This document shows positions 18,458 through 27,716 of a DNA stretch of 64,000 nucleotides, one piece after another. Source of the DNA: Oculatella sp. LEGE 06141 (lineage in GTDB: Bacteria; Cyanobacteriota; Cyanobacteriia; Elainellales; Elainellaceae). A program made the position numbers and the translations under genes. The notes beneath the pieces are model-generated. The model worked only from the letters and a program-made list of their open reading frames with translations. It was not told the origin of the DNA and did no database searches. How positions within the stretch are numbered: position 1 is the first letter of the stretch; each line of letters begins with the position of its first letter. The DNA lies in contig NZ_JADEWO010000025.1 in assembly GCF_015207605.1 (NCBI RefSeq), positions 1 through 64,000 on the forward strand, written 5' to 3'.

Positions 18458-19210
18458 GTGGCAAAGCCAGTCCCCAATTCGTTGAAGGCACCTCCCTTTC
18501 CTGTGGGGTATACGGTTCGTGTTAGTCCCAGGGCAAAGCATGTTCGCCTCAAGTTTTCGGTGGATCATGGGTTGGAGGTCATTATTCCGCAGGGGTTCGA
18601 TCGCAGCCAAATTCCTGATATTTTGCACCGTAAGCAAGCCTGGATTCAAACCACTAGCGCTCAGATTGAAGAACAACGTCAACTGGTTACGGCTGCAACG
18701 CTGACTCCGCTACCAGAGGCGATCGCTCTGCAAGCTGTTGATCAGACCTGGCTGGTTGAGTATCAGTTGACACGATCGCCCGGGATTGATGCGGTGGAAC
18801 ACTCTAACAATCGCCTCTTGATTCAGGGCAACACTGAGGATATTTCTGCTTGCAAACAGGTTCTACGGCGATGGGTCATTCATCGAGCGACTATTGCTCT
18901 AGTTCCCTGGTTACGCCAGGTTAGCCAGCAAATTGACCTGGAATTTGGTAAAGCCTCGGTTAGAAGTCAAAAGACGCTATGGGCAAGCTGTTCTCACCGC
19001 AAAAGTATTAGCCTCAACTGCAAGCTTTTGTTCTTGCCGCCGCCGCTAGTGCATTACGTCTTTGTGCATGAGCTATGTCACACGATTCACCTCAACCATT
19101 CGTCTCAGTTTTGGACGTTGGTAGGCCGCAAAGAACCGAATTATGAAGCGCTCGACCAGGCATTGCGTCAGGCATGGCGTTATGTTCCTCCGTGGCTGGA
19201 TCATTCTTAA
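18458..19210 (+). CDS. YgjP-like (DUF45) metallopeptidase-type hydrolase
   Basis: The 250-residue protein ends with the family block WASCSHRKSISLNCKLLFLP, then VFVHELCHTIHLNHSSQFW. HELCH is the zinc-binding HExxH-type motif, and the downstream His in LNHS is the third likely ligand. The N-terminal half fits the usual YgjP-like domain (VRVSPRAKHVRLKFS). The predicted activity is zinc-dependent hydrolysis, with unknown substrate. The start is a GTG at 18458. It is soluble with no signal peptide. Confidence 0.85.
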   Translation: MAKPVPNSLKAPPFPVGYTVRVSPRAKHVRLKFSVDHGLEVIIPQGFDRSQIPDILHRKQAWIQTTSAQIEEQRQLVTAATLTPLPEAIALQAVDQTWLVEYQLTRSPGIDAVEHSNNRLLIQGNTEDISACKQVLRRWVIHRATIALVPWLRQVSQQIDLEFGKASVRSQKTLWASCSHRKSISLNCKLLFLPPPLVHYVFVHELCHTIHLNHSSQFWTLVGRKEPNYEALDQALRQAWRYVPPWLDHS

Positions 19211-19348
19211 TCTGGCTGCCCCTGGGGGGTTGAGATCCGCCAACGGGAAGGCATTTACCTGCACTGGTTATGACTCCCGGTATAAGAACGACGGTCAGGG
19301 CTTCACTATCATGGGTCACACCTGGAGCAGATTGGTGGCACAAACAAT

Positions 19349-20305
19349 ATGGATTCAAACCCGTCAACGACCGTAGCGACAGACGATAGCTTCACGGTTG
19401 ATCATGGCACGGTTGATCATGGTGATGCTTTTGCGGAGAAGGCAGATGATTCGAACCAGCTGCGGGTCTCTGGCGAACCAGTACCGCTTCAGGTTGATCG
19501 GGAGCCGCAAACGGATGATTCGTCTTCGGTTGCAATCTCGATTCAAGCTCTTTCGGTGGCTGAACAGCGGGTGGCTTTACAAAACCTTCCTGCTGCGATC
19601 GCGGTAGAAGCCTTTAACAGTCTTGCTCCGGAGCAGCAGCAAACTCTGCTCAACGATTTTAAGCAGCAGCCTGTGGTTGCGATCTTAGCGCAACGGCCCC
19701 TGGATGAACGGTTAGCCCTGTTCGAGCTGGATGCTGCTGCAAAAGGGGGTGAGTCTGAAACAGACAACTATTTTGAAACCGGGTTGTTGGTTCGGGTTGG
19801 TAGACGCATCGTTTGGCTGATTGTGCTGCTACTAGCCAACACCGGAACAACAGCCGCCATTCGTTTGCAGGAGGATGTGTTGCAGCAGGCTGTTGTACTT
19901 GCTGCTTTTATTCCGCTGTTAATTGGTAGCGCTGGCAATGTGAGTACTCAGTCTGCCACGGTGATGATTCGAGAACTCAGCCGCAATGATGGCAACCATC
20001 GACAATTCTGGCAAAGGTTAGGCGAGCAAGCGATCGCTGGAGCCATAATTGGCCTGGTATTGGGTGCGGTTATTGCAGGTATTGCCCTGGTAATGAAGGG
20101 CAACCTGGATGTGGCGCTGGTGGTTGGGTTTAGCTTGTTTGCCACCGCTACTTTAGCCACTCTCTCTGGTTCTTTGTTGCCGTGGATGTTCAAACTGTTG
20201 GGATTTGACCCTGCTTTGATGTCGGCTCCTCTGAGTTCGGTGGTGGTTGATGTGATTGGAATTTTGATTTATCTCTATGTTGCGCGACTCGTACTCGTTT
20301 CATGA
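19349..20305 (+). CDS. MgtE-type magnesium transporter lacking CBS domains
   Basis: The C-terminal half (about residues 150-318) has five hydrophobic segments of the MgtE pore: PLLIGSAGNVSTQSATVMIR corresponds to the canonical GGNAGSQS-type helix, and PLSSVVVDVIGILIYLYVA to the last helix with its conserved Asp. The N-terminal part (about 60-130) resembles the MgtE helical N domain (LPAAIAVEAFNSLAPEQQQ). The two CBS domains that sense cytosolic Mg2+ in full-length MgtE (about 450 residues) are absent. The first 50 residues are acidic and contain a short duplicated TVDHG. The likely role is divalent cation transport with altered or no Mg2+ gating. Confidence 0.8.
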   Translation: MDSNPSTTVATDDSFTVDHGTVDHGDAFAEKADDSNQLRVSGEPVPLQVDREPQTDDSSSVAISIQALSVAEQRVALQNLPAAIAVEAFNSLAPEQQQTLLNDFKQQPVVAILAQRPLDERLALFELDAAAKGGESETDNYFETGLLVRVGRRIVWLIVLLLANTGTTAAIRLQEDVLQQAVVLAAFIPLLIGSAGNVSTQSATVMIRELSRNDGNHRQFWQRLGEQAIAGAIIGLVLGAVIAGIALVMKGNLDVALVVGFSLFATATLATLSGSLLPWMFKLLGFDPALMSAPLSSVVVDVIGILIYLYVARLVLVS

Positions 20306-20345
20306 GGGGGTGGGATAGATGGAGAGCAGACTGAAGGCGATCGCG

Positions 20346-20897
20346 TCAGTGTCTGGATTTTGACGATAACGGCGCTAGGGAGAGTTGCCAGTCCATTGAA
20401 GATTGCAAGGCGGTAATATACCAGCCAGGTTGGGGGCGATCGTCGGTCTGCATCTGCCCCACGGTGATCGTATCAGTAGCAATTCCGGCGCTGCCCGTGG
20501 ACGACATCAACTGATATCTAATCGCAAACTGTACGCTGTCTTCGGATGCAGCCGTTTGGTTGATGGTATAGGACTCTACCCAGGGGCTAGAACCTCCCGT
20601 AACCCAATAGCGATTGGCATATTGAGCTTCTAAGGATTGCCGCAGCGCTGGAGCCAAAATAGCAAACTGCAAGGCACCGTTACGCATCTTGATCCCCTCT
20701 GCCCATCGTTGAGCAGCTTCTTCGGGTGTTTGGGGAACCAGCGCTAATTCCAGTAGGAAAAGACGCTGATCTAGATGGCTCAAATCCATCTGTTCTATTG
20801 GCGTAGAAAAGTGCATTGCGTTTGCTACGGCTACTGCTATTGCCGCAATGCCGAGCAAAATTAACGTTCCAATCGTTCCCCACCGGATGTATCCCAT
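20346..20897 (-). CDS. Membrane-anchored hypothetical protein
   Basis: The frame opens at 20942, but I prefer the ATG at 20897 (183 residues), preceded by TAGGGGGCTA. A single N-terminal membrane helix (TIGTLILLGIAAIAVAVANA) anchors a periplasmic domain. That domain reads EEAAQRWAEGIKMRNGALQF and later GWYITALQSS, like an NTF2-type or stress-related extracytoplasmic fold. I do not recognise the family with certainty. It is convergent with the MgtE gene. Confidence 0.7.
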   Translation of the reverse strand: MGYIRWGTIGTLILLGIAAIAVAVANAMHFSTPIEQMDLSHLDQRLFLLELALVPQTPEEAAQRWAEGIKMRNGALQFAILAPALRQSLEAQYANRYWVTGGSSPWVESYTINQTAASEDSVQFAIRYQLMSSTGSAGIATDTITVGQMQTDDRPQPGWYITALQSSMDWQLSLAPLSSKSRH

Positions 20898-21328
20898 GAT
20901 TAGCCCCCTACTCTCTGCTAGAAACAGAGATTGAATTTGCAATACGAAGTTCCACTGCCTTTTTGTCTCAATGCGAGACCCATCATTACTTCTATGAGTC
21001 CAGTTCTTAGAAGATAAGACTCATGCTTAGTCTTGCCTAAGACTCGTCGTATTAGCTATAGACTCGTCGCAAGAAGACTGGACTCATCTTAAAACAATGA
21101 TTGTTAGCTAGTTGTCTGCTATTACTTCTACCTTATTAAACTTAGTAGAATTGACTCCATAATGGCGTTAGGGCTAATACAGGTTCACAGAAAAGTTATC
21201 TAAGAAGAGTAAATGGGGTTGCGAGGTTCAACGTGTTGCGAATCAGGTGAGCCAATATCGCCGTGAGACTCAAGCTTATTGAGTTGAGTCTCATATATAG
21301 CGATTGGGACTCATTTAAGACAAGTTAC

Positions 21329-21598
21329 TTATCGAGTTGAGACTCACTGTCTCGACAGTAGTCCAGATAAAATACATCTCGTCTCGATTTGATACAGATA
21401 TTTCAGGATGTGCAGCAATGTGAAAAAAGTGTTGGGTTGAAAGCAGATCGAGTCTCAAGATGAACGCTGAGTCTCAAGTGAGATACTCTGTTTATCGCCT
21501 TGAGACTCACTGTCTTATAAGTAGTCTATTTGGGATACGGTGTGTCTCCTTCTGATACAGACGTTTCAAGCCGTGCAAAAAAGGTGCTGCTGAGTTGA
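21329..21598 (+). repeat. Two diverged ~105-bp direct repeats
   Basis: Repeat 1 (21329-21440) and repeat 2 (21492-21598) share TTATCG, TTGAGACTCACTGTCT, AGTAGTC, GTCTC-n-TT-n-TGATACAGA, TTTCA, GTGCA, a run of A and GTTGA, with about a 10-base gap. Both carry GAGACTCA at the same place, so the motif cluster partly reflects duplication of a larger unit. Confidence 0.7.
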
Positions 21599-21750
21599 TC
21601 TGTTTCATAGCGTCGTTTGGCAAAACGACACTGAATAAACTGTACCTGCATTGTTCAAGCTGCTATTTGAGAGCGTTAAAAAACAGTCCAAATCTAGTCC
21701 ACAAAATTGAGCTGTCAGTCGAAACCCTCTCGAGGAAAGAATTCAAGGAT

Positions 21751-21781
21751 TTGATGTACTGCGAGTCCCGCAGTACATCAA
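21751..21781. repeat. Perfect 13-bp inverted repeat
   Basis: TTGATGTACTGCG and CGCAGTACATCAA pair without mismatch around AGTCC. No T tract follows on either side, so it is not a standard terminator. It may be a protein-binding site, a recombination site or a processing hairpin. Confidence 0.8.
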
Positions 21782-22608
21782 TGGTTCTATAAGCAAGGGT
21801 TGAGCCATGCCAACAAAGGCTTTGCTTGCAAGACTAAGTATCTATACTTAACAGCGGCAGGTTTACCCATGCGGGGGTTGGGTTGCTTGCTACAGCCTTT
21901 TGCTCTCAATTCAGTGTTGCTGAATTTCGGTAACGCCCTCCATTCAATCCATGCCTTGAATAAATTAGTCTCAAACAAGACTCAACTGCTTGCAGATGAG
22001 ACTCATGTAATACAGCTTGGTCTAGCAATGAGACGAAGAAAGATGAGACAAGCAGCAGCCGAATTAGGGTTTAGACCTCTAGCTACATTGCCGAAAGATG
22101 TGGCTCTGCATCTCAAGCTTCAAAACAGGCTCGGTCAATCGGCTGTATGGATGGTTAGCCCGATGCTCTGAACCCCTGCTGGCTTCGACCTCCAAGATCA
22201 CCAACTGAAAAAATTGCGATCGATCGCTGTTGGTTAAATCGTGGAGTCGGGTTTGTGTTTTGGGTTCATACTCAAACGCTGCTACACCCCGCGAAACGCC
22301 TGGATTGACACAGGACTTACAGCCATTTTCATTTGCATTCACCACACTCCAAACCCTACCTCCCATCTTGGCGAGACGGTGGCTGACTCAATTGAGATCT
22401 GCTGTAAGCCCTCACTCAGCAAACACCAGAGCAGGGTTGGCCTGGTTTATTTCCAACGGATAAACTATAACTACTCGTTGCTGAGTTCATAGTGAAGTTA
22501 CTGCCGTGAGCAGTGCGATAGGCTAACAAATCGTTGTCCATGTAAGAGTGTTCTATTTGGCTGCAACAGTTGCTAACCGCCGCAGAACCTCCCCGTTTGG
22601 CAGAAAAT

Positions 22609-23493
22609 ATGAAAAGAGATGACATTTTAAATTTGGCCGCTAGTTATGGTCTCCAACTTAACGATGATCTAGTCTTTAATGAAATGGGGATTGATTTCAA
22701 AGTGGCGTTTGTCACTGATATCAACGGTAAAAAGTGGGTACTGCGAATACCTCGTCGTGACAATTTAGCCAGCCAAATTGAACAAGAGAAAAAGATATTA
22801 GCTCTAGCCAGAAAGTATTTATCTATTTCCGTTCCCGATTGGAAAATTGCAAGTCCAAAGCTGGTGGCATATCCCTTATTGGAGAATAAGCCTGTTATCA
22901 CTTTTGACCCTGAAACATACGGGATTACATGGAATATCGATCAAAAAAATACCCGCATTGTTTCATCACTGGCTAAAGTTCTTGTCGAACTCCATCACAT
23001 CCCGACCCAGGAAGCCGCCTCAATAGGTGTAAAATCACTAACACCTCAAATGGCTCGACAAGAAATTTTGCATAATATTGAGAGTGTAAAACGAGAAATC
23101 GGAATAAGTGCTGAACTGGAAACCCGATGGCGAAGATGGGTAGATACCGATAGTCTTTGGCCTACTTTTTCTACTTTCATTCACGGCGATTTATATGCAG
23201 GCCACATTCTTGCTGATAAGAATGGGGAAGTCAGCGGTATTATCGATTGGTCTGAAGGTCAAGTCGGTGACCCATCTATTGATCTTTCAGGGCACATCGC
23301 TGTTTTTGGAGAGCAAAGTTTGAGGGACTTAATAGATTGGTATAAAAAGTTTGGAGGAAGAGTATGGGAGAACATTTTTGCCCACTCTGTAGAGCGCTAT
23401 TCAGCGACACCCTTGAATTATGCTATCTTCGCCATTAAAACAAATATGGACGAGCACATCACTGCCGCTAAGGGTCAACTTGGACTACTTTAA
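22609..23493 (+). CDS. Macrolide 2'-phosphotransferase-like kinase
   Basis: From the ATG at 22609 the protein is 294 residues, matching Mph enzymes (about 300). It begins with the Mph-type MKRDDILNLAASYGLQL. Kinase-fold motifs are the catalytic loop FIHGDLYAGHIL and the metal-binding IIDWSEGQVGDPSIDL, both in the form used by macrolide kinases. The predicted activity is GTP-dependent phosphorylation of the macrolide desosamine 2'-OH. Environmental homologues may have other substrates. Codon use is more AT-rich than neighbouring genes, and it follows the repeat-rich accessory stretch, which together suggest horizontal acquisition. Confidence 0.85.
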   Translation: MKRDDILNLAASYGLQLNDDLVFNEMGIDFKVAFVTDINGKKWVLRIPRRDNLASQIEQEKKILALARKYLSISVPDWKIASPKLVAYPLLENKPVITFDPETYGITWNIDQKNTRIVSSLAKVLVELHHIPTQEAASIGVKSLTPQMARQEILHNIESVKREIGISAELETRWRRWVDTDSLWPTFSTFIHGDLYAGHILADKNGEVSGIIDWSEGQVGDPSIDLSGHIAVFGEQSLRDLIDWYKKFGGRVWENIFAHSVERYSATPLNYAIFAIKTNMDEHITAAKGQLGLL

Positions 23494-23575
23494 ACGTCCC
23501 TACAGGTGTCGGGCTACAAATCAAACCTTTAACGCATCCTCTAAACTACACTGAGTGCGCCAGTCCGAGTTTGGG

Positions 23576-24052
23576 TTAATCCAAAAACGGGAATCTGGAA
23601 CGGCTTGGGATCGCAAACAAAACATAAATCACGCCAGTTCCCAGCAGCGCAATCACTAAGCTAAATAAAACGACCCACCGACCAGCCGGTTGATATTGAT
23701 GCGTATCAATGGCATCGCGAATTGAGAAATAGTGATAGGTCGAAAGCAGCACGGTGAGTAACCCAATGGAAGCAAATAGAAGACCTAATGCTAAACCATA
23801 GCCTGTACCGGGTGTATCAGGAGAGAGGATATACCGCAGCCGAGCAATTACTACACCAAACCCCATTAGCGCGATCGCCGTTCGCATCCAGGCTAAATAA
23901 GTGCGCTCGTTAGCCAGATGATCTCGAACCCGTGACGGAAAATTGGCTCGATCGGCACTGTTTGTCGCTTCAGGTGGAGTGAGGCGATCGCCGTACTGCT
24001 GATCGTTCCGCTTCAATTCAACTTCAGCATTCGTCTGCTGCGGTTGGGTCAT
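23576..24052 (-). CDS. DUF202 (YidH-like) inner membrane protein
   Basis: The 158-residue protein has a hydrophilic N-terminus, then VRDHLANERTYLAWMRTAIA, which is the DUF202 signature, followed by three membrane helices (GFGVVIARLRYIL, LGLLFASIGLLTVLLS, VVLFSLVIALLGTGVIYVLF). Function of the family is unknown. The N-terminal extension of about 40 residues is longer than in minimal members. Confidence 0.87.
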   Translation of the reverse strand: MTQPQQTNAEVELKRNDQQYGDRLTPPEATNSADRANFPSRVRDHLANERTYLAWMRTAIALMGFGVVIARLRYILSPDTPGTGYGLALGLLFASIGLLTVLLSTYHYFSIRDAIDTHQYQPAGRWVVLFSLVIALLGTGVIYVLFAIPSRSRFPFLD

Positions 24053-24331
24053 GCTCCACTCTGTCCAATCGCGCGGGAAACCGCTATCTCTACCAGCAAA
24101 GGTGCCTCCAAGTCAGGCCGTTTCGAAGGGCAGAAAACCATAGAACAATAATTCGCATGTGTTGCGCTATGTATTTTACGGCAAGTCGATCGATTTACCG
24201 TATTTTCATAAGACGCATCATCTCATACCCATGAGCGATCGCGCAATACGCCTCGCCCTTTAATAGAATGACTTGTTGACCCTCAATCATAGGGCGATAA
24301 TTGCGGGTGGGACTGCTGATATCAGAGGATC

Positions 24332-25570
24332 ATGGTGCACGACTTTAAAGCTCTGGCTGCACACTACAAGAACGCGCTTCTGGATGATGTCATTCCCTTT
24401 TGGGAAAGGCACTCTATCGATTGGCAGCAAGGCGGGTACTTTACCTGTCTCGATCGAGAGGGCAGTGTTTATGACACAGATAAGTTTGTCTGGCTGCAAA
24501 ATCGTCAGGTCTGGCTCTTTTCCATGCTGTATAACCAGCTAGAACAGCGCCAAGATTGGCTCAACATTGCGGCTAATGGCGCTAATTTTTTAGCTCAACA
24601 TGGACGCGATGCCGACGGCAACTGGTATTTTGCGCTCACCCGTGAGGGCACTCCCCTGGTGCAACCCTACAACATCTTTTCTGATTGTTTTGCGGCTATG
24701 GCCTTTAGCCAATATGCCCTGGCATCGGGTGAAGAGTGGGCAAAGCAGGTGGCGTTACAGGCTTATCACAACGTTTTGCGCCGTAAAGATGATCCTAAAG
24801 GTCGCTACACCAAAACCTATCCGGGCACCCGTCCCCTGAAAGCGCTGGCAGTACCCATGATTTTGGCAAACCTGTCTCTAGAGATGGACTGGCTGTTGCC
24901 AAGCGATACCCTGGAAGCCATTCTGGAGGCAACGGTGCAGGAAGTCATGACCGATTTTTTAGCGGGTGATCGCCCCCATTCTGGCTTACCAGTTCCCGGC
25001 CTGATGTATGAAAACGTTGCCCTTGATGGCTCATATGTAGACTGTTTTGACGGACGGCTGCTAAACCCCGGTCATGGCATTGAGGCAATGTGGTTCATTA
25101 TGGATATTGCCCATCGCCACAGTGACACCAAAACCATCAACCAGGCTGTTGACGTTGTCCTCAATATCCTGAACGTTGCCTGGGACAGCGACTATGGCGG
25201 CCTGTATTACTTTATGGATGCAAAAGGGTATCCGCCACAGCAATTGGAATGGGATCAAAAGCTATGGTGGGTTCATCTGGAGGCGTTGGTTGCCCTGGCG
25301 ATGGGGTATCGCCTGACGGGGCGCGAAGCCTGTTGGACGTGGTACCAAACCCTGCACGATTATACCTGGTCGCATTTTGCCGACCCAGACTATGGAGAGT
25401 GGTTCGGCTACCTCAACCGTCGTGGTGAAGTCTTACTCAATCTCAAAGGTGGCAAATGGAAAGGGTGCTTTCATGTGCCGCGATCGCTTTACCTGGGTTG
25501 GCAGCAATTTGAAGCGCTCAGTTTGAATGCACCAGTCCAGCCCGATCGGGTACAGGAGGAGGATACTTAA
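24332..25570 (+). CDS. AGE-family epimerase/isomerase
   Basis: The 412-residue protein fits the N-acylglucosamine 2-epimerase family, an (alpha/alpha)6 barrel. Visible family segments are [20 protein letters not shown] near the start, [35 protein letters not shown] and [11 protein letters not shown]. The His residues in NPGHGIE and WWVHLE correspond to the catalytic region. Members epimerise or isomerise N-acetylglucosamine, mannose or cellobiose; cyanobacterial ones are often annotated as renin-binding protein. Its stop codon overlaps the next small gene by one base. Confidence 0.88.
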   Translation: MVHDFKALAAHYKNALLDDVIPFWERHSIDWQQGGYFTCLDREGSVYDTDKFVWLQNRQVWLFSMLYNQLEQRQDWLNIAANGANFLAQHGRDADGNWYFALTREGTPLVQPYNIFSDCFAAMAFSQYALASGEEWAKQVALQAYHNVLRRKDDPKGRYTKTYPGTRPLKALAVPMILANLSLEMDWLLPSDTLEAILEATVQEVMTDFLAGDRPHSGLPVPGLMYENVALDGSYVDCFDGRLLNPGHGIEAMWFIMDIAHRHSDTKTINQAVDVVLNILNVAWDSDYGGLYYFMDAKGYPPQQLEWDQKLWWVHLEALVALAMGYRLTGREACWTWYQTLHDYTWSHFADPDYGEWFGYLNRRGEVLLNLKGGKWKGCFHVPRSLYLGWQQFEALSLNAPVQPDRVQEEDT

Positions 25571-25680
25571 TGGATGAGCTTGGATTGACCCATGCCAACA
25601 TTTGGCTGGACTGGGTCGCTGTTTTTAGCTACATCGGCTTTGCAGCCTTCATTGCCTGGTGTGTGATGGTAAAACAATAA
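25570..25680 (+). CDS. 36-residue single-pass membrane peptide, coupled to the AGE gene
   Basis: The ATG at 25570-25572 overlaps the epimerase stop in a TAATG junction, the classic arrangement for translational reinitiation. GAGGAGGA lies 12 nt before the ATG. The peptide has a polar, Trp-containing N-terminus ([15 protein letters not shown]), one membrane helix (VAVFSYIGFAAFIAWCVMV) and ends KQ. It has no recognised family. The overlap and a sensible topology make it more likely a real gene than chance. Confidence 0.65.
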   Translation: MDELGLTHANIWLDWVAVFSYIGFAAFIAWCVMVKQ

Positions 25681-25726
25681 TGGGTAGAACGATAATGTCA
25701 GTTTCAATAACGGCCACCCCTGGCAC

Positions 25727-26626
25727 CTACTTCTGCGGCTGAGCCATCAAAGACGTAATGGAATAAAGCAGCAGGGCAGTCCAGATGAAACTAAAGGTAA
25801 CAGCATGAGTAGACGTAAACGGTTCATGGTAAAGCAGGACTCCCAAACTAAGCTGCAAACTGGGAGCCAGATATTGGAAAAAGCCAAGGGTCGATAGCCG
25901 CAATCGTTTAGCCGCATTGTTAAACCACAGCAACGGCAATGATGTTGTGATGCCAGCCCCAATGAACAGTAGAGTCGTGAGCCAGTTAGTACCAAAATGC
26001 CCGGTGTTGGCGATCGCCCAATATCCCACCAGCGCCAGAGCGACCGGAGTTACCAGCAACGTTTCTACCGCCAGACCAACCATCGGCGCAACCACCACCA
26101 CCTTTCGCAGCAAACCATAGATAGCAAAAGAGAAAGCCAACCCCAGCGCAATCCACGGTACAGTTTGCAACTGCCAAACAAAGTACGCCACCCCAATGGT
26201 TGCCAGCACCACCGCACAGGATTGCCCCCGATTCAATCGCTCTTTAAGAAACACAAATCCCAGCAGAACACTGACCAATGGGTTAATGAAATAACCCAGG
26301 CTAGTTTCCACCACGCGATCGGCATTTACTGCATAGATATAAAGCCCCCAGTTAAAAGAAAGCAGGAGAGCCGTAGCCAGCAGCATAGCGACCCGACGCG
26401 GAGACTGCCAGAGGGCAGCAACCTCTGCTTGCCGTCGCTGTAGAGCCAGGATTGCGCTCAAAAATACCATTGACCAGATGATGCGATGATTCAACACCTC
26501 GATCGCAGGAACCTGCCCAAAGCATTTCCAGTACAGGGGTAGCAACCCCCAGGTGGTGTAAGCGACGATCGCATAGATGGCACCTGTGCGAGCCGATGAG
26601 GTAGATAACTCGGAAGAACGGTTCAA
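25727..26626 (-). CDS. rarD: EamA/RarD-type drug/metabolite transporter
   Basis: The 299-residue protein has ten hydrophobic segments in two EamA repeats. The start GAIYAIVAYTTWGLLPLYWK and the downstream VLNHRIIWSMVFL match RarD proteins closely. LGYFINPLVSVLLGFVFL ends the first repeat. RarD family permeases export unknown metabolites. It is convergent with the AGE operon. Confidence 0.88.
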   Translation of the reverse strand: MNRSSELSTSSARTGAIYAIVAYTTWGLLPLYWKCFGQVPAIEVLNHRIIWSMVFLSAILALQRRQAEVAALWQSPRRVAMLLATALLLSFNWGLYIYAVNADRVVETSLGYFINPLVSVLLGFVFLKERLNRGQSCAVVLATIGVAYFVWQLQTVPWIALGLAFSFAIYGLLRKVVVVAPMVGLAVETLLVTPVALALVGYWAIANTGHFGTNWLTTLLFIGAGITTSLPLLWFNNAAKRLRLSTLGFFQYLAPSLQLSLGVLLYHEPFTSTHAVTFSFIWTALLLYSITSLMAQPQK

Positions 26627-26705
26627 GGGAGATTAACAGATAACAGTGCAGTAATCCATCGTAGCGTGTGCAGAAACATCGCCAGCATGAGGCAACATGC
26701 CGCCT

Positions 26706-27590
26706 TCAAAGTTTGTGTCTCACTCGTCTCAACGTTTTTCTTACCTTCTTTAAGTGGCGGTTGAATTGGTTAGACCAGCGTTGGCGCGATCGCTTCACTG
26801 TTACCTTCAGAGAATTTGGAACGCCATACACAGAATTGAGTACTTTGAACCGTTGGAACTGGAGCAAAAACGGTAACCCTAACCGTTCAATTTGTTCGTC
26901 CAGTAGTTGATTAGCATAGTCATATAGTGACTGGTCTAGCCGATTGTGTTGCATAATGGCTGCTGTTGTTTCTGCCGAGACAGCACTTTGTTTGGGGCGA
27001 TTACGAGTCTCATTTTCCCGATGATAAAACGGCACTATTCCCAGGTGGTAGTGTAGCAACACCACCACTTCATTAAACCGATCGGTTGTTCCTACAACAG
27101 TGAAGTGAGTTCTAAGATTTTGCTTGGCTTCCTCCAGTAACTCAGGCGTGCAAGCGCCAAACGGAATGCTATCTCCAGTAACCGTTAACATTCGCGTTTG
27201 CCCGTTATCAATTTCTGCAATACCGGAACGGGCATACTCGGCCAAACTCATTTGCTTGGCCTGTTCATGCAACGGGTGATGCCGCAGACCGCGCACAAAA
27301 TAATAGTGAGAAATGACTCGTTCGACGGGTTTTCTCACCAACGTCAGATATTGAGCCTTGGGCTGTGCCAGATCCAAATGAATACCAAAGGAACAATGAC
27401 CCGCAACGCATCGTAACTGTTGCCGTTTTTCCAGCGGCAGCGATCGCAAATCATGCAGGGTTTGTCCCGGTCGTTTCTGATTAATTAGAAATAGGGTATC
27501 TGCCGAATAATGACGACGAAAGAGTTGTTTAAGCGATTGTCCTCCGGTTTTGGGAATGTGTAAAAAGATAAGCGTCAAATTTGATGGCAT
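26706..27590 (-). CDS. Sulfotransferase family 2-like protein
   Basis: The N-terminal LIFLHIPKTGGQSLKQLFRR is the PAPS 5'-phosphosulfate-binding motif of sulfotransferases. LTLVRKPVERVISHYYFVRG supplies the 3'-phosphate-binding Arg and Ser. The 294-residue length fits. It would transfer sulfate from PAPS to a carbohydrate, lipid or other acceptor in the cytoplasm. The C-terminus is very basic. It lies next to a glycoconjugate cassette on the other strand, so a polysaccharide substrate is plausible. Confidence 0.83.
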   Translation of the reverse strand: MPSNLTLIFLHIPKTGGQSLKQLFRRHYSADTLFLINQKRPGQTLHDLRSLPLEKRQQLRCVAGHCSFGIHLDLAQPKAQYLTLVRKPVERVISHYYFVRGLRHHPLHEQAKQMSLAEYARSGIAEIDNGQTRMLTVTGDSIPFGACTPELLEEAKQNLRTHFTVVGTTDRFNEVVVLLHYHLGIVPFYHRENETRNRPKQSAVSAETTAAIMQHNRLDQSLYDYANQLLDEQIERLGLPFLLQFQRFKVLNSVYGVPNSLKVTVKRSRQRWSNQFNRHLKKVRKTLRRVRHKL

Positions 27591-27716
27591 AGGCTTGCAA
27601 ACCGTCTGACTGTCTTAGTCTACTCGGCTAATTTAGTCTACTCAACCAATGGAGTAGGGGTTCAATTAGATTTAGCACGAAGTGCCGACATCAAGCGCAG
27701 TAGCCGATCGATGCCT

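Larger units (their letters stand above)
20995..22006. repeat. Cluster of GACTCA/TGAGTC motifs
   Basis: The hexamer GACTCA, in either orientation, occurs at about 20995, 21018, 21081, 21267, 21285, 21308, 21341, 21469 and 21504, and again near 21980 and 22000. Many copies extend to TGAGACTCA. One pair, TGAGACTCAA (21264-21273) and TTGAGTCTCA (21284-21293), is a perfect 10-bp inverted repeat. About 0.5 hits would be expected by chance in 1 kb. Confidence 0.8.
20898..22608. other. 1.7-kb accessory-looking region without a convincing gene
   Basis: It contains a dense cluster of GAGACTCA/TGAGTC motifs, two diverged direct repeats and a perfect hairpin, listed separately. A 123-codon frame at 21800-22171 has a basic RRRKMRQAAAELG stretch but no recognisable family, and I do not annotate it as a gene. 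Composition is lower in GC than the flanking genes. The region ends at the macrolide phosphotransferase-like gene. Confidence 0.55.

Noticed and set aside
19211-19348. M-box magnesium riboswitch before the MgtE gene
   Set aside because: The gap is only 138 bp and has none of the conserved M-box elements.
20995-22006. CRISPR array
   Set aside because: The GAGACTCA copies are short, irregularly spaced and in both orientations; there are no regular spacers and no cas genes.
21800-22171. 123-codon plus-strand frame
   Set aside because: There is a basic stretch but no family, no ribosome binding site and it contains GACTCA motif copies; evidence is too thin.
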